Position numbers and translations under genes: made by a program | Notes under the pieces: generated by a model | What the model was told of the DNA's origin: nothing | Seen by the model: only the letters and a program-made list of their open reading frames with translations | Database searches by the model: none | Part shown: one piece after another, positions 1 to 6,473 of the stretch | How the letters are laid out: the number at the start of each line of letters is the position of its first letter | Numbering within the stretch: the first letter of the stretch is position 1 | Assembly: GCA_030447005.1 (NCBI GenBank) | Contig: JAUJME010000021.1 | Coordinates: forward strand, 1-15,267 | DNA length: 15,267 bases | Origin: Solirubrobacteraceae bacterium | Lineage (GTDB): Bacteria > Actinomycetota > Thermoleophilia > Solirubrobacterales > Solirubrobacteraceae | Direction: 5' to 3'

Positions 1-36
1 CGAAGGTCGCGGGTTCAAATCCCGCCCCCGCCACCA
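1..36 (+). tRNA. tRNA gene, 3' part only (isotype not readable)
   Basis: The window opens inside a tRNA. The T arm is complete: stem GCGGG (9-13), loop TTCAAAT (14-20), stem CCCGC (21-25). It is followed by the 3' acceptor strand CCCCGCC (26-32), discriminator A33 and an encoded CCA (34-36). The anticodon lies upstream of the window, so the isotype cannot be read; the 5' acceptor strand is predicted to be GGCGGGG. A tyrosine integrase lies at the far end of the window, so this 3' end is a good candidate for one attachment site of the island. I saw no second copy of the T arm or acceptor sequence in the window, so the other att site would be beyond the right edge. Confidence 0.9.
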
Positions 37-51
37 ACGAAAGTGCAGGTC

Positions 52-80
52 AGGCCCCACTTCTCGGAGTGGGGCCTTCT
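52..80 (+). terminator. Rho-independent terminator of the tRNA
   Basis: AGGCCCCACT (52-61) pairs perfectly with AGTGGGGCCT (68-77) around the 6-base loop TCTCGG. A short T-containing tail (TCT) follows. It starts 15 bases after the tRNA CCA end, the usual position for a tRNA terminator. Confidence 0.8.
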
Positions 81-91
81 GCTGTCAGGGC

Positions 92-143
92 GATCTTCTA
101 CCGGATCTTCTACCGGATGGTCTCTAGGGCTTGTTCTAGGGTT
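92..143. repeat. Short tandem repeats next to the tRNA, candidate integrase arm sites
   Basis: Two perfect, adjacent copies of GATCTTCTACCG occupy 92-103 and 104-115, followed by a third partial start, GATGG (116-120). Just downstream TCTAGGG occurs twice (123-129 and about 137-143). Short direct repeats beside a tRNA attachment site are typical of arm-type binding sites for tyrosine integrases; that role is inferred, the repeats are seen. Confidence 0.5.
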
Positions 144-466
144 CGAGGGTCCAGAGGGTCCTATGCTGGCGTTGCCTCGAAACGGCAGGCGCGTGCCGTT
201 CCTCCCGGTCACTCAATGATCAGGAGCAGCATGGCCATAGCAGGTTCGACTTCGTCACAAGCACGCCAACTCGTCTGGCGCGACGATCACCCGGGTGGAC
301 TCTCGCGTGGCGGCGTGTGCCTAGGTCCAGCGCTCGGCCCGCTCACGAGCGCCGGTCCTCTGACAAGTGTCACACCCCCCGGTCATGATGGCAGCGAGGC
401 CACTGCGACAGGCCGCAGAACGCGCCCGAGGCGAGCGCCGAGACCGGCAGTTGATGCGGAGGTACC
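144..466. other. Gene-free left margin of the island
   Basis: I see no convincing gene here: open frames in this stretch are Arg/Pro-rich and lack ribosome binding sites. It holds a stem-loop AACGGCA (181-187)/TGCCGTT (194-200), a second one GCGCTCG (330-336)/CGAGCGC (346-352), and the near-palindrome TGACAAGTGTCA (361-372). The last two lie about 100 bases upstream of the methyltransferase start and could be promoter or operator elements, but I could not identify a clear -35/-10 pair. Confidence 0.4.
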
Positions 467-2326
467 GTGTTCCGGCGGCGGCAGCGGTCGCCACGTCCCG
501 CCGCGCCCCTCGCCCCCCGCACGGAGAACGAGTTGACACCCACCGCCCAGACGCCAGATGTGACCGCCATGGCGCCGGGCGACGTCGTGGAGCGGGTCGA
601 CGAGCTTCTCGAGGCCATGTACCGCAGCGCCGATCTCGGGAACGTGCAGGACGTCCTCAGCGAGACTGTCTACATCCTGCTCAGCAAGCAGACGCGCGAG
701 GCCGTGTACCAGCGCGTGTTCGCCGAGCTCCGCAGCCGCTTCCCGACGTGGCGTCACCTCCGCCGTGCCCGGCTCGCAAGTGTCGAGCGCGTGGTCCGCC
801 CGGCCGGCTTCGGGACCCAGCGCGCTGGGCAGCTGCACGCCCTGATGCGCGCGGTGGAGAGCGCCAACCGGGAGCTCGGGATTGGTCCGTACGGCCGCGA
901 GGGCGGTGACCTCACGCTCGAGTTCCTCCGCGAGTGGGCACCTGAGGAGGCCGAGGCCTTCCTCGAGAACCTGCCCGGCATCGGGCCGAAGTCGGCGCGC
1001 TGCATCCTCTCGTACGCGCTCGGCGAGGACCGCCTCGCCGTCGACACTCACGTCCGGCGTATCCTCACGCGCCTCGGCGTGGTAGCCGTCCGCCGGGGCA
1101 AGCCCGACCACGACGCGTTCGAGGCTGCAGTCCCTCCGGCTCGCCGCGTCCGCCTTCACATCAACCTGGTTCACCACGGCCGCGCCGTGTGCCAGGAGAC
1201 GTCGCCGCGATGTGCCGAGTGCCCGCTCGTATCGTTCTGCGCGGCCGGCCGGGCGTCTGCTGCTGCTGCCGCCGCCGATCATGCCGCCATCGACCTGTTC
1301 GCCGGCGCCGGCGCGATGGGCCTCGGCTTCGAGGAGGCCGGCTTCCGGGTGGTCGCCGCCGTCGAGATCGACCGCCACGCCGCCCAGACGTACCGGCTGA
1401 ACCACCCCGGGGTCCCGGTGCTCGAGGCGCCCGTCGAGAAGGTAACGGGAGAGGTCCTCCGGGAGTGGGTGCCCGGGTTCGGTGAGATCGCGGCCGTTTT
1501 CGCGGGGCCCCCGTGCCAGGGGTACTCCGCGGCAGGCGCCCGGACGATCGGGGACCGCCGCAACCTCCTGTTCCGGCACGTCAGCCGGCTCGCCCGCGAG
1601 CTCGGCGCCAGGTCCGTCATGATCGAGAACGTCCCGGGCGTCCGGCGCGTCAACGGTGTCAGCTACACGGACCGCATCACAGCCTCGCTCCGCGATGCCG
1701 GCTACGTGACGTGGGACGAGCCCGAGACCTTGCGGGTGTCGGACTTCGGCGTGCCCCAGAACCGCCGGCGCCTCTTCTTCGTCGGAGTGGCGGCCGGCAT
1801 CCCGCTCCCCAGCGCGCCGCCCGCCACGCACCGGCCACCCGGAACGGGCGGGGAGCGTGACCTCCCGGCCACGCCATCGCTCCTGGAGCGGCTGGCGGGC
1901 CTCCCGGAACTCGGGCCGGGCGAGGGAGGCGAGCGGTACGAGATGCCCGACGGCACCGTCGTCCTCAACTCGACGGTCATGCGGCACTCGCCGGCAGTCG
2001 TGGAGAAGATCGCTGCGATCCCGCGGGGCGGCGGGCCGATCTCGTACCGGCGCCTCGACGGGGACGTCGCCCGCACGCTCGTGGCCGGGCACCGGGCGCT
2101 GCCCGTCCACCCGACGCAGCACCGATCCATCACTGTGCGGGAAGCCGCAAGGATCCAGGGGTTCCCGGACACCTACTTCTTCTGCGGACCGAGGGCGAGA
2201 CAGCCGCTCCAGGTAGCCAACGCTGTGCCCCCACCGCTGGCACGCGCCGTGGCGGCGCGCCTCCGGGCCTCGCTTGACGCGGCGGTGCCCACGGCCGGCA
2301 CGGAGCCGGCCGAGGGCGCCGCCTGA
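467..2326 (+). CDS. Endonuclease III-type DNA glycosylase fused to DNA (cytosine-5) methyltransferase
   Basis: Two enzymes are joined in one 619-residue chain. The N-terminal half is an HhH-GPD glycosylase: hairpin LPGIGPKSA (169-177) with the lyase-type Lys175, VDTHV with catalytic Asp193, and the iron-sulphur loop C242-x6-C249-x2-C252-x5-C258. The second half is a complete C5 cytosine methyltransferase: motif I DLFAGAG (from Asp276), PCQ with catalytic Cys350, ENV (387-389), QNRRR (from 431), a recognition region of roughly 440-545, REAARIQGFPD near 560 and NAVPP near 585. In known pairs such as Mig.Mth beside M.MthTI, an EndoIII-family glycosylase repairs T:G mismatches arising by deamination of the methylated base, so the fusion may make and protect the same mark. 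It could alternatively excise modified bases. Start: GTG467 has GGAGG only 4 bases upstream; TTG533 (GGAG, 6-base spacing) would remove an Arg/Pro-rich tail and is a real alternative. Confidence 0.93.
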   Translation: MFRRRQRSPRPAAPLAPRTENELTPTAQTPDVTAMAPGDVVERVDELLEAMYRSADLGNVQDVLSETVYILLSKQTREAVYQRVFAELRSRFPTWRHLRRARLASVERVVRPAGFGTQRAGQLHALMRAVESANRELGIGPYGREGGDLTLEFLREWAPEEAEAFLENLPGIGPKSARCILSYALGEDRLAVDTHVRRILTRLGVVAVRRGKPDHDAFEAAVPPARRVRLHINLVHHGRAVCQETSPRCAECPLVSFCAAGRASAAAAAADHAAIDLFAGAGAMGLGFEEAGFRVVAAVEIDRHAAQTYRLNHPGVPVLEAPVEKVTGEVLREWVPGFGEIAAVFAGPPCQGYSAAGARTIGDRRNLLFRHVSRLARELGARSVMIENVPGVRRVNGVSYTDRITASLRDAGYVTWDEPETLRVSDFGVPQNRRRLFFVGVAAGIPLPSAPPATHRPPGTGGERDLPATPSLLERLAGLPELGPGEGGERYEMPDGTVVLNSTVMRHSPAVVEKIAAIPRGGGPISYRRLDGDVARTLVAGHRALPVHPTQHRSITVREAARIQGFPDTYFFCGPRARQPLQVANAVPPPLARAVAARLRASLDAAVPTAGTEPAEGAA

Positions 2327-2331
2327 GCGCG

Positions 2332-3573
2332 TCACGCGGTGAGCTCGGCGGCCACCTCGGCGAGGATGTCGTCGATGTCGGTGACCATGGCGTCCAGGTG
2401 CGACGCCGCCTCGCCGATCTTCTTCTGGGCTGCGCTGTGGGCCCGGCGCACGGTCGCCGCCCGCCCGAGGGCGTCACGGGCGGCGGACAGGAGCGCAGCC
2501 ACCCGCTGCGGGTCGGCCGCGCCGCCGTCGCCGAGCTGGCACCGGCAGCACCAGCGAGCCCAGAGCACCGCCAGGCCCAGGGCGCGGGCGTCGAGCTCGT
2601 CCTTGTCGAGCACGGCGATCGCCTGGTTCCCGGAGTAAGAGAACGGCACGTGCACCGGGGCGTGCTCCTGGCGGCTGAACACCGCGATCCCGGCGAGCGC
2701 CTCTCGGTTGGCGATGGCGTCGCTCAGGGCAGTACGGACAGCGCGGGCGCCGAGCTTGGTGTCCTTGATCTCGAGCACGTACGCGGCCGGCTTGCCGCCG
2801 GTGTCGTCCGGGCTGAGCGTCACGACCTCGTCGCCGGCCTTGCTGCCTGCCGACCCGGTGAGCGTGCCGACCTGCTCGGCGATGTCGCCGTAGGGCGCCG
2901 CCTGGAGTGCGACCTCGGCATGGACGGCGTCCTCGTAGTCGAAGCCCTTGAGGGCCGTCAGGTCGCGGGCGGCCGCCTCCGCACGCTGGACGGCCAGCCG
3001 CTCGGCCAGCTCGCGCACCTGCTGCTCGAGCGAGCCGGCGCTCGTCCGGATGGCGTCGGCGAGGTCGGCGCGCAGGGCCCGGATCGGGCTGGCCTCCGTG
3101 TCGAGGCTGAACAGCTCCCGGACCGAGCGGGCGTGGGTCGCCATGGCTGCGGACGCCGCCTGCTCGATGCGGGCGATGGCGCTGGTGCGCGACTCGGGGT
3201 CGAATGTGGCGGACAGCAGCTCTCCCAGGCTCGCCTCCACGCCCGCCATTGCCGCGGGGAGCGTGCCACCCTCGTCGAGGAGTGCGCCGGTAGTCGATGC
3301 CAGCCGCTCCACCGCGCTGGCTACGGCCTGCTCGAACGAGGCGGTCATGCCGGCCACGGCACGCTCGAGCTGGTGGGTGTCGACCGCGGAGGCCGCTGCC
3401 GGCGCCACCCGGGCACCGAGCCGGAGCAGGTGGTGGGCCTCGAGCGCGGCGTCGTCGGCCCGCCGCAGCGCGGCGAGGACGTCCGGGTCGCTCTCGGTCA
3501 GGGTGATGTGTGCTGCCGACCCCGTGAGGGCGACGGCGTCGGTGATGTCGTTGGTGGTGATGGCGAGTGCCAT
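2332..3573 (-). CDS. Coiled-coil protein with DUF2130/PD-(D/E)xK-like nuclease core
   Basis: A 413-residue protein. Residues about 20-200 are Ala/Glu/Arg-rich helices, probably coiled coil. Then comes a block resembling DUF2130/PD-(D/E)xK nucleases: KGFDYED with Glu214, GDEVV with Asp248, and LEIKD with Glu268 and Lys270, giving D-x19-E-x-K. A CCRC cluster lies in the C-terminal third, before a final helical segment. The longer frame opens with GTG at 3624, but ATG at 3573 is preceded by AAGGAAGG five bases away and is chosen. Its end is only five bases from the stop of the convergent methyltransferase gene, and it is divergent from the operon at 3832. DNA cleavage is inferred from the motif, and a role as effector or partner of the methyltransferase from position. 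No signal peptide or membrane segment. Confidence 0.8.
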   Translation of the reverse strand: MALAITTNDITDAVALTGSAAHITLTESDPDVLAALRRADDAALEAHHLLRLGARVAPAAASAVDTHQLERAVAGMTASFEQAVASAVERLASTTGALLDEGGTLPAAMAGVEASLGELLSATFDPESRTSAIARIEQAASAAMATHARSVRELFSLDTEASPIRALRADLADAIRTSAGSLEQQVRELAERLAVQRAEAAARDLTALKGFDYEDAVHAEVALQAAPYGDIAEQVGTLTGSAGSKAGDEVVTLSPDDTGGKPAAYVLEIKDTKLGARAVRTALSDAIANREALAGIAVFSRQEHAPVHVPFSYSGNQAIAVLDKDELDARALGLAVLWARWCCRCQLGDGGAADPQRVAALLSAARDALGRAATVRRAHSAAQKKIGEAASHLDAMVTDIDDILAEVAAELTA

Positions 3574-3677
3574 CAGGGCCTTCCTTTCCGGGCCGGACCA
3601 CCGGTAGGGTTGCGGCTGCGACACTCGCTGCCCTTGCGGTGGCCCGACCCTCAGTATGTGGGTTGGTGTGTGTGCCC

Positions 3678-3700
3678 GGGCCCGCCGATCTGGCGGGCCC
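3678..3700. promoter_or_regulatory. Perfect 9-bp hairpin in the divergent intergenic region
   Basis: GGGCCCGCC (3678-3686) and GGCGGGCCC (3692-3700) pair perfectly around the loop GATCT. The site is about 105 bases upstream of the leftward nuclease gene, so it would be in that transcript's leader. No T-tract follows it on either strand, so it is not a standard terminator. It could be an attenuator, a transcript-stabilising hairpin or a protein-binding palindrome. Confidence 0.5.
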
Positions 3701-3755
3701 GTGCCGTTCCTCTTGGGCTCCCGGTGGGCACGAGACAGTTGTACGACGGGCCTGG

Positions 3756-3761
3756 TACGGT
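3756..3761 (+). promoter_or_regulatory. Possible -10 element for the operon
   Basis: TACGGT fits the actinobacterial TANNNT -10 pattern and would place transcription start near 3768, inside the 25-bp dyad. The matching -35 region (around GAGACA, 3732-3737) is weak. An alternative is TATGTG (3821-3826), which would give a leaderless message starting at the ATG at 3832. Neither is strong. Confidence 0.25.
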
Positions 3762-3764
3762 GTC

Positions 3765-3789
3765 GTTGCCTGTTGCGGCAACTGGCAAC
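3765..3789. promoter_or_regulatory. Nested 25-bp dyad, probable operator
   Basis: An outer GTTGCC (3765-3770)/GGCAAC (3784-3789) pair and an inner perfect GTTGC-G-GCAAC (3772-3782) are centred on the same base, 3777; only positions 7 and 19 and the centre break the symmetry. The half-sites also repeat directly. It lies between the divergent nuclease gene and the HTH gene, 43 bases before the ATG at 3832, a typical place for an Xre-type autoregulator to bind. Binding by that protein is inferred. Confidence 0.6.
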
Positions 3790-3831
3790 TTCGCTGGACC
3801 GCTTGCTCGGGCCTTGGTTGTATGTGTGCGC

Positions 3832-4665
3832 ATGAGCCCCTCAGCCGCCCTGCGGCTCCCGCCAGCGGTCATGGTTGACGCCGGCGCCGGCGCGCGAGTG
3901 CGGGCGGCCCGCATCGCCGCCGGGATGACGGTCGAGGCGCTCGCCGGGCTGGCCGGCATCGACAAGGGCCACCTGTCGCGGGTCGAGACGGGCCGCAGGC
4001 CCCTCCCCGAGAGCCTCGCCAGCGAGCTCGCACGGCACCTCGGCGTCCCGGCGTGGGAGATCGTGCTCGCCGGCGGGCAGCTGCCCGGCGACGTCTCGGC
4101 CGCCCTTGCCGAAGGGGGCGTGGCGACGGCGCTCGAACCCGGAAGGCTCGGCACGGTCACCCTGCCGGCGCTGCGCCGGCACCACCTCTCGTACTTGGCG
4201 GACGAGCACGTGGCCAGCCTCGGCGCGGCGACGGACCCGCCGCGGCTCAACCGGCTCCTCGCGAGCGCCGGGGTCCGCATGGTGCGCGGCGCTGGCGACG
4301 GCATCCACGAGGTCGCGCCGGATCACTTCGAGATCGGCACCGACATCCCCGAGGATCACCACGCGCTCATCGGCGCGCACCTCGTCGCGCACCGGCTCCT
4401 CGAGCACGGGTCCTGCGACATCGCGGGGTTCGGCACCGCCGAGCTCGAAGCGACCGCCATGGCCTCCTTCCTGCTCGCCCCGCGGGCCGCGCTGCGGTCC
4501 GCCGCGCTGCGGCTTCGCAACGAGCTCGGGATCGAGCCCTACGGCGACGTCACCGCGCTCATCGGGCTCGCCGCCGAGCGCTTTGGCCTCCCGGTCTGGG
4601 TGATGGCCCGGAGGCTCGGTGAGGACGGCCTGCTCGCCGAGATGGTCGAGGTCGGCGACCTGTGA
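3832..4665 (+). CDS. Xre-family HTH regulator with degenerate ImmA/IrrE-like domain
   Basis: A 277-residue protein, first gene of the operon. Residues about 16-72 form a Cro/C1-type helix-turn-helix (VRAARIAAGMTVEALA...IDKGHLSRVETG). The C-terminal half resembles the ImmA/IrrE metallopeptidase fold: histidines in AHLVAH (His183, His187) and a downstream ELEATAMASFLLAP with Glu206 sit where HExxH...E is expected. The catalytic glutamate is replaced by Leu184, so peptidase activity is doubtful and it may be a sensing domain. ATG3832 is chosen because the open frame upstream is non-coding; ATG3871 is an alternative. Neither has a clear ribosome binding site, so a leaderless message is possible. 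The stop overlaps the next start as GTGA. It probably represses this operon and possibly the divergent nuclease through the dyad at 3765-3789. Family assignment of the C-terminal half is moderate. Confidence 0.82.
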   Translation: MSPSAALRLPPAVMVDAGAGARVRAARIAAGMTVEALAGLAGIDKGHLSRVETGRRPLPESLASELARHLGVPAWEIVLAGGQLPGDVSAALAEGGVATALEPGRLGTVTLPALRRHHLSYLADEHVASLGAATDPPRLNRLLASAGVRMVRGAGDGIHEVAPDHFEIGTDIPEDHHALIGAHLVAHRLLEHGSCDIAGFGTAELEATAMASFLLAPRAALRSAALRLRNELGIEPYGDVTALIGLAAERFGLPVWVMARRLGEDGLLAEMVEVGDL

Positions 4666-6473
4666 CCCCGGCCGCGCCCTTCGACGTGACCCTCCCGAGC
4701 CCCATCGCCGCGCTCCTCGACCTCCGCGCGTCGGGCCACGGCGCGGTCGTCGACGCCGGCCGCCGGTCCGACCTTCAGGCCCGGATGCGCGTCGAGACCA
4801 GCCTCGCCGCGTCCATCCTCGACCTGGCGCGATCGCCGCAGCCTCCCGCGCTCATCCTCATCACGGGTTCCGCCGGGGGCGGGAAGTCGGTGCTGATCGA
4901 CGAGGTGCTCGCACGCGAGCCCGGAGCGTTCCGTGACTGGATCGAGGACGCGACCCACTCGGACTCGCCGACCGAGCACCAGATGGAGCGGCTCGCATCC
5001 TTCCTGGCGCCGCTCGCAGACGGCGCCGATGCGCCGGCCGGCCCGCCCCTGCTCCTCGCGATGAACACCGGCATGGTGATCCGGTTCTTCGACCAGCTCC
5101 GGGTGGCGCGCGGTGACATCCATGGCTTCGGCAACCTCGAGGCGACCCTGCTGCGGCGCCTCGGTGTCGATGACCCCTCGGCCCTCGCCGGCGACGACCT
5201 CGCAGCGGCGGTGATGGTCGTCAACCTCGATAGCCGGCCGACATGCGGAACCGACGACGGCCTGTTCCGGAACATCCTGCTCTCCCTCAACCCGGACGAC
5301 CCCGCCGGCGTGCTCGCCGGTAGCCCTCGGTGCGCCACGTGCTCGGTAGCCGAGTTCTGCTGGGCCCGGACCAACGCCAAGCTGCTCGCATCACCTGAGA
5401 TCGCCCGCGTCGTCGACAGCGCGGCGGGGTCGGCCGCGCGCGAGCGCGGGCGGTGGCCCTCGCCGCGGGAGCTGTGGGATCTCGCATCCCACCTGGCCAC
5501 CGGCGGCGCGCAGTTCACCAGCGCCGACCCGTGCCTCGATGTCGCAGCCGCAGCCGCAGCCGACTCCAGCGACGCCCGGGCTGTCTGGGAGAACCTCGTC
5601 ATCACCGGCCCCTTCCGCGACCCGCCGTCGAGGCTCGGGGCCGAGGTCGCCGGCCGCGACCCATCCTTCAGCGCGTCTGGCGAGGTTCACGCTGTCCTCG
5701 GGAGCGCCGGGATCGACGTCCAGCGCGATGCCGCAACCATCACCTCTGCCCTCGCAGTCGCGGGCGCCCCCGCGGTGGCCACCGCCGTCACCGCGTTCAC
5801 GTCGCCGGACCCACCGGACCGGCCAGACATCGCACGCGCCACCGTGCGTGCTCTGTGGCTCGCCGGCGACGTCGCGCTCGGTGCCGGCACGCCGGAGCGC
5901 GAGCTGTTCGATGCAGCTCTCGCGCAGTACCCGGCGATGTCGGCCGGCGGTGACCGGGAGGCGCTCGAGCGCTTCCTCCAGATGGTCGAGGACGGCTTCG
6001 CGGCCAGCTTCGGCGAGCGCCTCGGCCCCGAGGCCTACTACCGGACCGAGGCCCACGACGCGGCGCGGCCTGTCGCTGTGCTCGCCCGCGCCGCGATCTC
6101 CGATCACCTCGACCCCGCTCCGGACCCCGCGGTCGCTGCGAACCCTGCGGGCGCCGAGCTCGTGGGGCACCAGCCGCTCGCGATCAACGTCACCCTCGCG
6201 GGCGTCGACCTCGCCGTCCCGTACCCGCTGTTCCGGCTGCTCGCCGACGCGAGCAGCGGGGCGGTGCCGTCCACCCAGGATCTCGAACGGTTCTCGTCGC
6301 TGAAGCGCGCCGCCGAGGCGCTCGGCAGCGTCGCCGCCGCGAACCGCGACGAGCCGCTCATGTTCGTCGTAACCGGACCGAGCAGCCGCGTCGCCCGCTA
6401 CCGGGCATCCCAGCGGCGCGACCGGTTCTCCGCCGGCACCGTCACGGCCGTCGAGGACGTGACCACGCGATGA
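4662..6473 (+). CDS. P-loop ATPase, DptF-like (restriction-complex component)
   Basis: A 603-residue cytoplasmic protein with a P-loop near its N-terminus, GSAGGGKS at 69-76, following the hydrophobic strand ALILIT. A metal-type cluster C224-x2-C227-x5-C233 is followed by N-A-K-L-L, the arrangement I associate with DptF-like ATPases. The region LLAMNTGMVIRFFDQL (about 125-140) fits a Walker B/sensor segment. The C-terminus (about 500-600) returns to conserved-looking sequence. Start GTG4662 overlaps the preceding stop by four bases, with GAGG at 4648-4651; the end overlaps the next gene as ATGA, indicating coupled translation. Size, P-loop and position before a DptG-like and a DptH-like gene suggest the DptF role in a DptFGH-like restriction complex. 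The DptF identity is inference, the ATPase call is not. Confidence 0.75.
   Translation: MTPAAPFDVTLPSPIAALLDLRASGHGAVVDAGRRSDLQARMRVETSLAASILDLARSPQPPALILITGSAGGGKSVLIDEVLAREPGAFRDWIEDATHSDSPTEHQMERLASFLAPLADGADAPAGPPLLLAMNTGMVIRFFDQLRVARGDIHGFGNLEATLLRRLGVDDPSALAGDDLAAAVMVVNLDSRPTCGTDDGLFRNILLSLNPDDPAGVLAGSPRCATCSVAEFCWARTNAKLLASPEIARVVDSAAGSAARERGRWPSPRELWDLASHLATGGAQFTSADPCLDVAAAAAADSSDARAVWENLVITGPFRDPPSRLGAEVAGRDPSFSASGEVHAVLGSAGIDVQRDAATITSALAVAGAPAVATAVTAFTSPDPPDRPDIARATVRALWLAGDVALGAGTPERELFDAALAQYPAMSAGGDREALERFLQMVEDGFAASFGERLGPEAYYRTEAHDAARPVAVLARAAISDHLDPAPDPAVAANPAGAELVGHQPLAINVTLAGVDLAVPYPLFRLLADASSGAVPSTQDLERFSSLKRAAEALGSVAAANRDEPLMFVVTGPSSRVARYRASQRRDRFSAGTVTAVEDVTTR

Noticed and set aside
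383..2335. 650-residue leftward open frame
   Set aside because: It is the complement of the methyltransferase fusion, which has unmistakable motifs in its own frame; the leftward translation has no recognisable domain.
192..3712. 13-base identity CGTGCCGTTCCTC at 192-204 and 3700-3712
   Set aside because: A match of this length is expected by chance in 15 kb of GC-rich sequence, and the flanks do not match.
2398..3831. Long rightward open frame continuous with the HTH gene (755 residues if read from 2398)
   Set aside because: It runs antisense to the nuclease gene, is made of low-complexity Gly/Arg/Val sequence typical of a GC-rich shadow frame, and its meaningful sequence begins only after 3832.
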